A stretch of 54,320 nucleotides of DNA from Oscillospiraceae bacterium (GCA_022768545.1 JALELV010000030.1:1-54320); one strand, 5' to 3'; positions 35,535-43,961 are shown, numbered from the stretch's first letter. Numbers and translations: made by a program. The notes: a model not told the origin generated them from the sequence alone.

Positions 35535-36758
35535 ATGCAAACAAAAAAAAGACATCCCTCTCGTTTATCCTCCTCCGGTCAGCGGCCCCGCCGCGGAAAA
35601 AAGCTGAGCTTTTGGCAGAAGCTCTCCCGTATGAAGCCCCAGGGCTTTGCCGTGTGTTTCGGCGCCCTGGCCGTGGGAGGGTATCTGCTCTTTTCCGTTG
35701 GGTCCTGGGTGGTAAAGGGTATTTCCTCCGGGCCTGACAGCCCACAGGATACCACCGGCCTTTTGATGACGGCAAACGGCAGCGCGGGCGAAGAGCTCTC
35801 CGCCGGGTGGGATCAGCTGCCCGGTACGGTAGCCTCTGCGGCAAGAAGCGCGGCGGAGGCGGCCAAACTTCAGCCGGTGTCCCTGAGGGTCCCGCTCTCC
35901 CTGAGGACAGAGATCCCCGCGGGGGCGGATGAGATCGTGGTTCCCTCCGAGATCCCGGCCCTTCCCGAGGAGACAAAACCCGCCCCCGAGGCCGAGATAC
36001 CGCAAAAGCCCGCTGAGGAGCAGGCCCCTGCGGAGACCGCCGCGGCGGAGAAACCGGCAGAGTCCGCCCCTGCCGTGACGGTAACGACCACCGGGTCGGA
36101 GAACCTCTCCTACTGGAGGTCGGTCAACAGCGACGTCATCGGCTGGCTGAAAGTACCAACGACAAATATCAACTATCCGGTTGTCAAGGGCCCCAATACC
36201 AATTACTATATTGATAAGGACATCTACGGGAACTACAGCGTCAACGGTGTCATCTGGGCTGATTCGGATATCCGCACCGGAAGCGGGTCTCAGCTTTCCA
36301 ACAACACGGTCATTTATGGGCACAACTGGACCAATTACTCCGCAAACCCCAGTGTGGGCCGCTCCGGAGACGTGATGTTTGCCCAACTGACCAGCCTGCA
36401 GCATCTGTGGGTGGCCCAGCAGATCCCGTATATCTATTTCTCTACGCCGGAAGAGGATATGGCCTGGCAGGTGTTTGCCGCGTTTTACACCGACACGAAT
36501 CTCGACTATATCGTTACCGACCCGGGCAGCAGCACCATGCAGTATATCATTGACGAGGCGATTGCCCGCAGCGAGCATGTCTATGATGTGAGCGTTTCTG
36601 CAAGCGACAAGATCCTCACACTTTCCACCTGTACCCGGCGCTTTGGGGCCCGCAGCGACCAGCGCTTTGTGGTGATGGCAAAGCTGATGGACAGCACGAG
36701 CAATCTTCCCTCCGTCTCTATCACAGCCAATTCCTCTCCCAAGCGCCCTCAGTTCTAA
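35535..36758 (+). CDS. Class B sortase
   Basis: A 407-residue membrane transpeptidase. A basic start and one membrane segment (about 37-60) lead to a Pro/Glu/Ala-rich stalk (about 140-185) and the sortase barrel. The catalytic residues are His263 (VIYGHNW), Cys366 (TLSTC) and Arg377. The YWRSVNSDVIGWLKVPTTNI entry into the domain (described in parts) is typical of class B. The stalk is longer than in SrtB of Staphylococcus, making the protein larger. ATG follows AAAAGGTGTGACG. No gene with an NPQTN-type sorting signal is adjacent, so its substrates lie elsewhere. Confidence 0.92.
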   Translation: MQTKKRHPSRLSSSGQRPRRGKKLSFWQKLSRMKPQGFAVCFGALAVGGYLLFSVGSWVVKGISSGPDSPQDTTGLLMTANGSAGEELSAGWDQLPGTVASAARSAAEAAKLQPVSLRVPLSLRTEIPAGADEIVVPSEIPALPEETKPAPEAEIPQKPAEEQAPAETAAAEKPAESAPAVTVTTTGSENLSYWRSVNSDVIGWLKVPTTNINYPVVKGPNTNYYIDKDIYGNYSVNGVIWADSDIRTGSGSQLSNNTVIYGHNWTNYSANPSVGRSGDVMFAQLTSLQHLWVAQQIPYIYFSTPEEDMAWQVFAAFYTDTNLDYIVTDPGSSTMQYIIDEAIARSEHVYDVSVSASDKILTLSTCTRRFGARSDQRFVVMAKLMDSTSNLPSVSITANSSPKRPQF

Positions 36759-36770
36759 AAATTTGATGTG

Positions 36771-37616
36771 ATGGAAGGTGGTAGTACGAAACGGATCTGT
36801 TTACTGCTTAGTCTGATGGCCGTTTTGACTGCCTTTACAGCCCTGTGGTCCGGCTGCGAAGGGGAGAGAGAGAGCCAGCCCCCGGAGGGAGAAACCACCT
36901 CGTCTTCCTCTGTCCCGCCCGGCTCCCCGGCCTCTTCCAGCCCTTCTTCCGCCCCCTCGTCCGGAAGCAGCCGGCCTCCGGAAAGCGAGGGGGAGAGCGC
37001 GCTCCCGCCGGAGGAGAGCTCCGTAACCTCTTCTCTGCCGCCCTCCGAGGCGTCTTCCCTGCCGCCCTCTCTCCCGCCGGAGGAGGGCTCCGAATCTTCC
37101 GGGCCGGAGCCCTCTGAGCCATTCTCTGAGAGCGGGAGCGCTTCGGAAGAATATTTTGTGATCACGGCCGATGACGTGGCGGATCCGGAAGATTTTTCGG
37201 GGGATATCGAGAGGGAGATCATCGACCTGGTCAATGAGGAGCGGGAGGCCAATGGCCTGGAGCCCCTGGCGTTCAGCGAGACGCTTCGGACCGCCGCCCG
37301 GGTGCGCAGCAAGGAGCTGCTGCTCAACGACCATTTTGCCCATACCCGGCCGGATGGGAGCCCGTGGCAGACGGTCTTTGAGGACGCGGTACCCATGTCC
37401 TACCACATGGCGGGGGAAAACCTTGCCACCATTACCATGGAAAGAGGGTACAAGGCCTTTACCGCCCGGGATTGGATGCAGCTTTGGCTGGACAGCCCCA
37501 CCCACTACGACAATATCGTCCGGCCGGAATTTACCCACATTGGGGTAGCCGTTTACTTTGAGTGGCGGGATGATACCTATATCGCCTATGCCACGCAGCT
37601 GTTTGCCGCCTACTAA
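36771..37616 (+). CDS. CAP-domain (SCP/YkwD) surface protein
   Basis: A 281-residue exported protein. The hydrophobic start is followed by a SGC sequence at about residues 27-29 that could be a lipobox, although the -3 residue is Trp. Then comes a long Ser/Pro/Glu low-complexity region (about 32-125) and the CAP domain (about 145-281) with IIDLVNEEREANGL, DHFAHTRPDG and GENLA. CAP domains of bacterial YkwD proteins have no settled enzyme activity. Start is ATG 36771, with GTG directly before it as an alternative; no clear ribosome site. It begins 12 bases after the sortase stop, so they form an operon. Confidence 0.85.
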   Translation: MEGGSTKRICLLLSLMAVLTAFTALWSGCEGERESQPPEGETTSSSSVPPGSPASSSPSSAPSSGSSRPPESEGESALPPEESSVTSSLPPSEASSLPPSLPPEEGSESSGPEPSEPFSESGSASEEYFVITADDVADPEDFSGDIEREIIDLVNEEREANGLEPLAFSETLRTAARVRSKELLLNDHFAHTRPDGSPWQTVFEDAVPMSYHMAGENLATITMERGYKAFTARDWMQLWLDSPTHYDNIVRPEFTHIGVAVYFEWRDDTYIAYATQLFAAY

Positions 37617-37906
37617 AACAGCGGCGGGGCCAAAAATGCGTTCACCCGGCGGGAAACCGCCGGGTGAACGGCTATGTGGGCTGTCCCGGCCCACGGCCAT
37701 AAGACTTAAAGCGCCGCCCGTGGAGTGGGCGGATGCGCGTAAAAATTTTTATTATCCAAGGGGGGCAGCTCCATGCGGCCCGGCCCTGCCTGGCGGGCAG
37801 GCCCGGCAGCCTAAGCGCGTTCGGGGCAAAAACGTGCAAATCCCCCTGAGAACAGCGGCGGGTTCCAAATTTTTAAATGAGACGCCGCCCCGGAGAGGAG
37901 AAACTT
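37617..37906. other. Gene-free gap rich in hairpins
   Basis: The gap starts with a perfect 13-bp hairpin, GTTCACCCGGCGG/CCGCCGGGTGAAC (37640-37669), without a T-tract. Further stems follow: GTGGGC/GCCCAC near 37676-37693, CCGCCC/GGGCGG near 37714-37732, and GC-rich pairs at 37780-37810. No promoter, T-tract or known RNA family was recognised. It may be an untranslated leader of the thioesterase gene or an unannotated RNA. Confidence 0.35.
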
Positions 37907-38329
37907 ATGATATCCAAAAGCAGGGTCGTGGTCCGCTATGCGGAGACAGACAAAATGGGCATCGTGCATCACTCCCGGTATGCGGTGTGGTTTGAGGTGG
38001 GCCGCACCGACCTGACCCGCTGCCTGGGGCTTACCTACACAGAGATGGAGAGCATGGGGGTACTGCTGCCGGTTTTGGAGCTTCAGTGCCGCTACCACAA
38101 GCCCGCCCTCTATGAAGATGAGGTCACCGTGGAGACCCGGCTCTCCGCCCTGGAACGGGTGCGGATGGAATTTTCCTACCGGGTGGTTCGGGACAGGGAC
38201 GGGGCGCTTTTGTGTACCGGAATCACCCGCCACGCCGTGGTGGGAAAGGATATGCGGCCCTTTAACCTGCAAAAGCGCTTCCCGGAGCTGTACGAGACCC
38301 TCCGGAAGGCAGAAGAACCGGAAACCTGA
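37907..38329 (+). CDS. YbgC-type acyl-CoA thioesterase
   Basis: A 140-residue hot-dog-fold enzyme of the YbgC/FcbJ (4-hydroxybenzoyl-CoA thioesterase) family. The signature is YAETDKMGIVHHSRYAVWFE (about residues 13-32), in which the Asp is catalytic. It hydrolyses an acyl-CoA thioester in the cytosol; the acyl group is not known. ATG 37907 follows GGAGAGGAG. Single gene, ending in a strong terminator. Confidence 0.88.
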   Translation: MISKSRVVVRYAETDKMGIVHHSRYAVWFEVGRTDLTRCLGLTYTEMESMGVLLPVLELQCRYHKPALYEDEVTVETRLSALERVRMEFSYRVVRDRDGALLCTGITRHAVVGKDMRPFNLQKRFPELYETLRKAEEPET

Positions 38330-38347
38330 CGGTGCGTCCGGCACCTG

Positions 38348-38390
38348 AAAAAGCCCTCCCCTTCCAGATACCGGAAGGGGAGGGCTTTTT
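38348..38390. terminator. Terminator after the thioesterase gene
   Basis: AAAAAGCCCTCCCCTTCC and its complement around a short loop, ending in TTTTT. Confidence 0.93.
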
Positions 38391-38544
38391 GCTCGCCGAA
38401 TCGGTATCTGCGGGTAAGAAAAAAGATAGGAATCGGAGAAACGCCGCCTTTTTTCACAGGCGATATCTGACGGCATGAAAGGGGCATTTTTCGGCAACAA
38501 TAGGCATAGGCTTGAGGCACAAACGGTTTTAGGGGGCGGTGCAT

Positions 38545-39708
38545 TTGAAAATTCCTCTGGCGGACCCGGCCTGTCAGTATCGCGAGCTCAAGGGGGCGGT
38601 GGACGCCGCCGTGCAGCAGTGTCTGGAAAGCGGCGCGTATATTCTGGGGCAGGAGACGGAGGCATTTGAGGCGGAGTTCGCGGCATTTTTGGGGGCAGGG
38701 CAGACCGTGGGGGTGGCAAGCGGCACCGACGCCCTGACCCTCAGCCTGAAGGCCCTTGGGATAGGGCCGGGAGATGAGGTGATCACCACGCCGTTTACCT
38801 ATTTTGCCACCGCACAGAGCATTTTGGCGGCCGGGGCACGGCCGGTTTTCTGCGATATCGAGGAGGAGACCATGGGGCTGGACCCTTCGCAGATCGAAAG
38901 CAGGGTCACCTCCCGGACCCGGGCGATCCTGCCGGTGCATCTGTATGGGCGCCTGTGCCGCATCGGGGAGATCGGGAAGATCGCCCGGCGGCAGGGGCTC
39001 GCTCTGGTGGAGGACGCCTGCCAGGCCGCCGGGGCCGGGAGGGGAGGGAAGAGGGCGGGAACTTTTGGAGACTGCGGCTGCTTTTCGTTTTTCCCCACCA
39101 AAAACCTCAGCTGCGCGGGGGATGGCGGAGCGGTGTGCACCGACGACCCGGAAACAGCCCTGCGGCTGAAAGCGCTGCGGGCTCAGGGCAGCGGCGCTGC
39201 GGGCCGGACGGTGTGGGAACGGGATGGAAAAAGTTTTTCTCCGCCAAAGGATGCCGCGGAAAAATATATCCACTATCTGCTGGGAACCAACTCCCGCCTG
39301 GATGCGCTGCAGGCCGCCATCCTCCGGCAGAAGCTGCCCTGCCTGCCGCGCTGGAACCGGGAGCGGCGGAGTATGGCAGGCCGGTATGCGGCGGGCCTTG
39401 CCGGGACGGGGCTGGAGCTGCCGCCGATGCCGGAGGGGGAGGAAGCGGTGTTCCATCTGTATACCGTCAGATGCAGGGACCGCGGGCAGATCACTGCGCA
39501 GCTGCGAAAAAGAGAGATCGGGTATGGGATCTATTATCCGCTTCCCCTGCACCTGCAGCCGGCGCTTGCCTTTCTGGGATATCGGGAGGGGGACTTTCCA
39601 AAAGCGGAAAGGGCGAGCCGTCAGGTGCTCTCCCTGCCGCTGTACCCGGGCCTTGGGCCGGAGGCCCAGAACACTGTGATAGAGGCCGTAAAAGCGGCCG
39701 TGAGGTGA
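38545..39708 (+). CDS. DegT/DnrJ/EryC1-family sugar aminotransferase
   Basis: A 387-residue PLP enzyme that transfers an amino group to a keto sugar nucleotide. The PLP lysine is Lys186 (FFPTKNLSCAGDGG), with VEDACQAAGA upstream for the cofactor ring. The start IPLADPACQYRELK is typical. Start taken as TTG 38545, eight bases after AGGGGG; a GTG at 38539 lies too near. It is followed after five bases by an N-acetyltransferase of the WbpD type. Together they would fit the amination/acetylation steps toward a 2,3-diacetamido-uronic acid (WbpE then WbpD); the dehydrogenase steps are not in the window. Confidence 0.88.
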   Translation: MKIPLADPACQYRELKGAVDAAVQQCLESGAYILGQETEAFEAEFAAFLGAGQTVGVASGTDALTLSLKALGIGPGDEVITTPFTYFATAQSILAAGARPVFCDIEEETMGLDPSQIESRVTSRTRAILPVHLYGRLCRIGEIGKIARRQGLALVEDACQAAGAGRGGKRAGTFGDCGCFSFFPTKNLSCAGDGGAVCTDDPETALRLKALRAQGSGAAGRTVWERDGKSFSPPKDAAEKYIHYLLGTNSRLDALQAAILRQKLPCLPRWNRERRSMAGRYAAGLAGTGLELPPMPEGEEAVFHLYTVRCRDRGQITAQLRKREIGYGIYYPLPLHLQPALAFLGYREGDFPKAERASRQVLSLPLYPGLGPEAQNTVIEAVKAAVR

Positions 39709-39713
39709 TAACG

Positions 39714-40286
39714 ATGTATTTTGCCCATCCGACCGCCGTGATCGACCAGCCCTGCGAGATCGGCGATGATACAAAGATCTGGCATTTTTCCCATGTCATG
39801 GAGGGATGCCGGATCGGGCCCCGCTGTGTGCTGGGGCAAAATGTACTGGTGGCGCCCCGGGTGGTGCTGGGCAGCGGAGTTCATGTGCAGAACAACGTAT
39901 CGCTGTACACCGGGGTCATCTGTGAGGACGATGTCTTTTTGGGGCCATCCTGCGTCTTTACCAACGTAGTCAACCCCCGCAGCTTTGTGCAGCGCAAAGA
40001 CGAATTTGGTCCTACGGTAGTGCGCCGGGGTGCCTCTGTGGGGGCAAACAGCACGATTTTATGCGGAAATACCATTGGAAGATATGCCCTGGTGGGAGCC
40101 GGCGCGGTGGTGACGCGGCCGGTAGAGGCCTTTTCGGTGGTGGCGGGGAACCCGGCGCGGCCGGCGGGCCATATCTGCCGCTGCGGAGAGCTGTTTGACT
40201 TTTCCGGAAACCTGCATACCTGTCCGGCCTGCGGCAGTGCTTATCTTCAGATAGACGGGAAGGCCCTGCCTCTGGAAAAGGTTTGA
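39714..40286 (+). CDS. WbpD/WlbB-like sugar N-acetyltransferase with zinc ribbon
   Basis: A 190-residue left-handed beta-helix acyltransferase. Hexapeptide repeats run from about residue 12 to 150 (IGDDTKIWHFSHV, IGPRCVLGQNVLVAP and so on). The sequence PTVVRRGASVGANSTILCG matches the WbpD/WlbB type that acetylates a 3-amino uronic acid on UDP. The carboxyl end carries a CRC-X14-CPAC zinc-ribbon-like pair (about residues 160-180), present in some members. ATG 39714 follows GAGGTGATAA. Operon with the aminotransferase upstream. The tRNA promoter overlaps its last codons. Confidence 0.87.
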   Translation: MYFAHPTAVIDQPCEIGDDTKIWHFSHVMEGCRIGPRCVLGQNVLVAPRVVLGSGVHVQNNVSLYTGVICEDDVFLGPSCVFTNVVNPRSFVQRKDEFGPTVVRRGASVGANSTILCGNTIGRYALVGAGAVVTRPVEAFSVVAGNPARPAGHICRCGELFDFSGNLHTCPACGSAYLQIDGKALPLEKV

Positions 40287-40311
40287 CTACAGGGAGAGGT
40301 TTTGCTATAAT
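40283..40311 (+). promoter_or_regulatory. Promoter of tRNA-Ser
   Basis: TTGACT (40283-40288), 17 bases and TATAAT (40306-40311). Its -35 overlaps the stop codon of the acetyltransferase gene. Confidence 0.85.
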
Positions 40312-40332
40312 ATAAGCCGACCTATTTACCCT

Positions 40333-40426
40333 GGAGACGTATCGAAGTGGTCGTAACGAGAACGACTCGAAATCGTTTTGTCTGTGATGAGCAGGCACGT
40401 GGGTTCGAATCCCACCGTCTCCGCCA
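40333..40426 (+). tRNA. tRNA-Ser (anticodon CGA)
   Basis: A 94-base class II tRNA. The acceptor stem GGAGACG pairs with CGTCTCC (40416-40422), followed by G and an encoded CCA. The anticodon arm reads AACGA-CTCGAAA-TCGTT, giving anticodon CGA, which reads UCG. A long variable arm (GTCTGTGATGAGCAGGC) and the T arm GTGGGTTCGAATCCCAC confirm serine type. Confidence 0.97.
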
Positions 40427-40428
40427 TT

Positions 40429-40463
40429 GGCCTGCAGCGGTTCTCCGCGGCAGGCCTTTTCTC
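40429..40463 (+). terminator. Terminator after tRNA-Ser
   Basis: GGCCTGC (40429-40435) and GCAGGCC (40450-40456), followed by TTTTCTCTTTC. Confidence 0.85.
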
Positions 40464-40550
40464 TTTCTTACGCACTTTGTTTCGCACTTGTCCGGACGAG
40501 TATTCCGCTTTGCCGCACCACGTATAGAAATGATGCTGTATTTCCTGTAT

Positions 40551-40591
40551 CAAAACAAAAGGGAGACCGCCGAAATATTCGGCAGCCTCCC
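40551..40591 (-). terminator. Terminator after cysK
   Basis: On the minus strand GGGAGGCTGCCGAA pairs with TTCGGCGGTCTCCC, with wobble pairs, followed by TTTTGTTTTG. Confidence 0.85.
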
Positions 40592-40608
40592 GATCATTCA
40601 TCTCTGTA

Positions 40609-41541
40609 TCAATCTTCAAACAGCGGGGTGGAGAGATAGCGGTCACCGGTGTCGGGCAGCAGGGCCACGATGGTCTTGCCTTTGTTCTCCGGCCGTTTGG
40701 CCAGCTGAATGGCCGCCCACACGGCGGCGCCGGAGGAGATGCCCACCAGCACGCCCTCCTTTTTGCCAATCAGCTTACCGGTGGCAAAGGCGTCATCGTT
40801 TTCCACGGCGATGACCTCGTCGTAAAGCTTAGTGTCCAGCACATCAGGCACAAAGCCGGCGCCGATGACCTGAATCTTATGGCCGCCGGCTGTGCCCTTG
40901 CTAAGGACCGGGGATGCGGCAGGCTCCACAGCCACCACCTTCACATTGGGATTTTGGCTCTTGAGATACTCGCCGACGCCGGTGACGGTGCCGCCGGTAC
41001 CGACGCCCGCCACGAAGATATCCACCTTGCCGTCGGTGTCCTCCCAGATCTCAGGGCCGGTGGTGGCCTTGTGGACGGAGGGGTTGGCGGGGTTCACAAA
41101 CTGGCCGGGGATGAAGCTGCCCGGAATCTCCTTGGCCAGTTCATCGGCCTTGGCAATGGCGCCTTTCATGCCCTTGGCTCCCTCGGTGAGCACCAGCTCC
41201 GCGCCGTAGGCCTTCATCAGCTGGCGGCGCTCTACGCTCATGGTCTCCGGCATCACGATGATGATACGGTAGCCGCGGGCGGCAGCCACGGAGGCCAGGC
41301 CGATACCGGTGTTGCCGGAAGTAGGCTCGATGATGACGGAGCCGGGCTTCAAAAGGCCCTTGGCCTCGGCATCGTCGATCATGGCCTTGGCGATGCGGTC
41401 TTTCACGCTGCCGGCGGGGTTGAAGTATTCCAGTTTGGCCAGGACACGGGCCTCCAGCCCCTCTTCTTTTTCGATATGGACCAGTTCCAGCAGCGGGGTC
41501 TTGCCGATCAGCTGGTCGGCGGATGTATAAATATTGCTCAT
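40609..41541 (-). CDS. cysK: Cysteine synthase (O-acetylserine sulfhydrylase)
   Basis: A 310-residue PLP enzyme of the beta family that makes cysteine from O-acetylserine and sulfide. The PLP lysine is Lys47 in [21 protein letters not shown] binds the substrate carboxylate, and the phosphate loop reads [18 protein letters not shown] 41541 follows TAGGGAGGAA. It is divergent from an Rrf2-family regulator, and an inverted repeat lies just after its promoter. Confidence 0.95.
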   Translation of the reverse strand: MSNIYTSADQLIGKTPLLELVHIEKEEGLEARVLAKLEYFNPAGSVKDRIAKAMIDDAEAKGLLKPGSVIIEPTSGNTGIGLASVAAARGYRIIIVMPETMSVERRQLMKAYGAELVLTEGAKGMKGAIAKADELAKEIPGSFIPGQFVNPANPSVHKATTGPEIWEDTDGKVDIFVAGVGTGGTVTGVGEYLKSQNPNVKVVAVEPAASPVLSKGTAGGHKIQVIGAGFVPDVLDTKLYDEVIAVENDDAFATGKLIGKKEGVLVGISSGAAVWAAIQLAKRPENKGKTIVALLPDTGDRYLSTPLFED

Positions 41542-41653
41542 GATGAGTTCCTCCCTAAATATCATAAAATGTTGTCAGATGCCATGCGGGCGGCTTGAGG
41601 CTTTCGTCAACATCGGCGACAGCGGAGGGGTAATGGATACTTCATTTAATACC

Positions 41654-41670
41654 AACCTTCCATGTAGGTT
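41654..41670. promoter_or_regulatory. Candidate Rrf2 operator at the cysK start
   Basis: AACCT-N7-AGGTT inverted repeat. It lies 8-24 bases downstream of the cysK -10, where a bound repressor would block cysK. Confidence 0.45.
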
Positions 41671-41677
41671 AATATGA

Positions 41678-41706
41678 ATTATAGTCGTTTACAAGGCTGT
41701 TGTCAA
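41678..41706 (-). promoter_or_regulatory. Promoter of cysK
   Basis: On the minus strand a perfect TTGACA (41706-41701), 17 bases, TATAAT (41683-41678). Confidence 0.92.
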
Positions 41707-41729
41707 TAGGCTTTCGGAAAATATATCAA

Positions 41730-41758
41730 TTGATTCCCTACTTACCATGCTGTATAAT
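41730..41758 (+). promoter_or_regulatory. Promoter of the Rrf2 regulator gene
   Basis: TTGATT (41730-41735), 17 bases and TATAAT (41753-41758). Confidence 0.85.
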
Positions 41759-41786
41759 GGGTTTATTAAACAAAGGAGGCGCTGAT

Positions 41787-42218
41787 ATGTTGATTTCGAC
41801 GAAAGGACGCTATGCGCTGCGGGTCATGATCGACCTGGCGGAGCATCAGGCGGACGGCGTTGTGCCTCTGAAGGTCATCGCAGAACGGCAGGAAATTTCT
41901 GAGAAGTATTTGGAGAGCATTATTAAGCTGCTGGTCAAAGCCAGGTTGCTGAACGGCCTGCGGGGCAAGGGCGGCGGCTACAAGCTGACCAAAGCTCCGG
42001 AGCAGTATACAGTGGGCAGCATCCTGCAGCTGACAGAGGATTCTTTGGCGCCTGTTTCCTGTCTGGAGAAAGGCGCCGATGCCTGTCCCCGGGTGGCGGA
42101 GTGCCGCACGCTTTCCCTGTGGAAGGGATTGGACAAGGTCATCAACGACTATTTGGGAAATGTCACTATTGCCGATCTGATGCGCAGCGGTTCCGATGGC
42201 TTTGATTATGTGATTTGA
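41787..42218 (+). CDS. Rrf2-family transcription regulator
   Basis: A 143-residue winged-helix regulator. The amino end STKGRYALRVMIDLA and the wing LRGKGGGYKLTKAPE are standard for the family. Three cysteines, Cys92, Cys100 and Cys106 (C-X7-C-X5-C), sit where IscR and NsrR hold their iron-sulfur cluster, so the protein may sense iron-sulfur status or oxidants. CymR of Bacillus, which controls cysteine genes, lacks this triplet. Divergence from cysK suggests control of cysteine supply. ATG 41787 follows AAAGGAGGCG. Confidence 0.9.
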   Translation: MLISTKGRYALRVMIDLAEHQADGVVPLKVIAERQEISEKYLESIIKLLVKARLLNGLRGKGGGYKLTKAPEQYTVGSILQLTEDSLAPVSCLEKGADACPRVAECRTLSLWKGLDKVINDYLGNVTIADLMRSGSDGFDYVI

Positions 42219-42229
42219 TTTTAACCTCC

Positions 42230-42272
42230 AAAAAGCTGCCCTCTTGCACACTTTGCAGGCGGGCAGCTTTTT
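42230..42272 (+). terminator. Terminator after the Rrf2 gene
   Basis: AAAAAGCTGCCC pairs with GGGCAGCTTTTT across a 20-base loop that can form a small inner stem. Confidence 0.85.
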
Positions 42273-42519
42273 GCGTGGCTTATTTTGTTTACATGGCACG
42301 CAGCTTTGTGCGAAGGCGATGACACCGTCGGCAACCGCAAGCTGGTGATCCGCAAAGAAGCGATTGGTAAGAGTGGAAGGAGCACGACCGGATGGATCCG
42401 CTTTGCGGGCGCTGCCATTCCGAAGGGCCAAATGCGGACGGAAACCCGTAAGGGCCGGTTTCCCTTTTACACAGACAGAGCGCCGGGGTCTGCTGCATGT
42501 GGACGTTGCCGTTTCCCGC

Positions 42520-42553
42520 AAAAAAGACAGCATCCAAAGATGCTGTCTTTTTT
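42520..42553. terminator. Bidirectional terminator in a gene-poor stretch
   Basis: AAAAAAGACAGCATC, loop CAAA, and the perfect complement. On the minus strand it lies just after the transporter remnant. The stretch 42273-42519 contains no supported gene. Confidence 0.85.
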
Positions 42554-42595
42554 GTAAAAACCGCTGCATAAAAAGTAAAGCGCAGCTGAAAACGC

Positions 42596-42743
42596 CTCAG
42601 TAACGCGCCGTAGCAGGCGGCCAGCACCTGCTGGAACAGGGTCCCGATCATGACCGGGAACAGCACCCCACCAGCAGACAGGCCGGAGTCACCAACGGCA
42701 TCCAGCGCTCCAAAAATTGATTAAACTGTTCCAGAAATTTCAT
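42596..42743 (-). pseudogene. Amino-terminal remnant of a BASS-type membrane transporter
   Basis: From ATG 42743, after AAAAAGGCC, the frame reads MKFLEQFNQFLERWMPLVTP then ACLLVG. After a run of four G near 42667 it leaves frame; one extra G would continue it as VLFPVMIGTLFQQVL. This looks like the start of a bile-acid/arsenite-type sodium symporter (first helix after a short amphipathic start). Similarity stops within about 50 codons and a terminator follows at 42520-42553. So it is a truncated, frameshifted fragment. The family call rests on a short segment. Confidence 0.45.
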
Positions 42744-42926
42744 GCGGATGGCCTTTTTCCCCGGTTTTTGACATGATCCCGTTCTACCGCAGAAGGGTCG
42801 GCCTGGCAAGGCTGCGGGCCGAGGCGCACATGTATAAAACGCCCTCCTGTCAGAAACAATAGAACAGATCTTATAAAATACAAAGGGGCAAAGGCCTCTT
42901 TGGCTTTTGCGGCAGGAGGCGTTTGT

Positions 42927-43961
42927 TTGGCCACAAAAATTGGAATGAACACGTTAAGGATGGAACGGCGGCCCTCAGCTTTTTCCTTTGCGGCGGTGGG
43001 CTCCAAAAAGGAGGCGGAGGGGCCGCTGGCAAAGGAATTTGACATTTTAAACGAGGACCCCACCTTCGGGCAGTCCACCTGGGAGCAGGCGGAGAGCCGC
43101 ATGCAGCGGGAATGTGTGGACCGGGCGCTCCAAAAGGGAGAGCTTGCCCCACAGGAGCTGGATTTTATTTTTGCGGGGGACCTGCTCAACCAGTGCATCA
43201 GCTCCGCCTACGGGATGCGGGGGATGGCGGTACCGTATTTCGGTCTGTACGGTGCCTGCTCCACTATGGCGGAGTCCCTGATTCTGGCGTCGCTTTTTGT
43301 GGAGACCGGAATAGCGCGGCGCTGCCTGGCGGCCACCTCCTCCCATTTCTGTTCCGCGGAACGGCAGTTTCGCTTTCCCCTGGAATACGGCGGACAGCGC
43401 CCTCCCACGGCCCAGTGGACGGTGACGGGAGCGGGGGCCGTGGTGGTATCCTCCCAGGCGGCGCAGCCACCCTATGTGGCGCAGGTATGCCCCGGCTGCA
43501 TCGAGGACTACGGCATCAAGGACATCAATAACATGGGGGCGGCCATGGCGCCAGCGGCGGCCCGCACTCTGCTGCGGTTTTTTGAGGACACCGGCACGGC
43601 CCCGCAGGACTACGACGCCATCTTTACCGGAGACCTGGGGCAGGTCGGCTCCGACCTGATGCTCGGGCTGCTGCAAAAGGAGGGGGTGGACGCCGCAGCC
43701 CGGCACCGGGACTGCGGGCTGCTGGTGTATGACCGGGAAAAGCAGGACGTCCACGCCGGAGGTTCCGGCTGCGGCTGCGGGGCCAGCGTCCTGTGCTCCC
43801 ATATTCTGCCCCGGGTAAAAGACGGGCGGCTTGGAGAGGTGTTGTTTATGGCCACCGGCGCCCTGATGAGCCCCACCTCGAACCTCCAGGGGGAGACGAT
43901 CCCCGCCATCGCCCATCTGGTGCACTTTTCCCACAGCGCGGGAACAAAGGAGGAGCGGTAA
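42927..43961 (+). CDS. spoVAD: Stage V sporulation protein AD
   Basis: A 344-residue thiolase-fold protein of the SpoVA complex, which moves calcium dipicolinate into and out of the forespore and binds dipicolinate. Typical segments are EGPLAKEFD, FAGDLLNQCISSAYGMR, GLYGACSTMAESL and HAGGSGCGCGASVL. The start is taken as TTG 42927, seven bases after AGGAGG. It shares a stop/start (TAATG) with spoVAE. spoVAC, usually directly upstream, is missing here and the space holds a transporter remnant instead. Confidence 0.94.
   Translation: MATKIGMNTLRMERRPSAFSFAAVGSKKEAEGPLAKEFDILNEDPTFGQSTWEQAESRMQRECVDRALQKGELAPQELDFIFAGDLLNQCISSAYGMRGMAVPYFGLYGACSTMAESLILASLFVETGIARRCLAATSSHFCSAERQFRFPLEYGGQRPPTAQWTVTGAGAVVVSSQAAQPPYVAQVCPGCIEDYGIKDINNMGAAMAPAAARTLLRFFEDTGTAPQDYDAIFTGDLGQVGSDLMLGLLQKEGVDAAARHRDCGLLVYDREKQDVHAGGSGCGCGASVLCSHILPRVKDGRLGEVLFMATGALMSPTSNLQGETIPAIAHLVHFSHSAGTKEER

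Noticed and set aside
38955..40286. Apparent fusion giving a 443-codon acetyltransferase
   Set aside because: The first 253 codons lie out of frame inside the aminotransferase gene. The true start at 39714 has its own ribosome site and begins at the family's usual amino end.
42273..42519. A gene between the Rrf2 terminator and the terminator at 42520
   Set aside because: Open frames exist on both strands but none has a ribosome site and a recognisable family pattern; it may be further decayed sequence.
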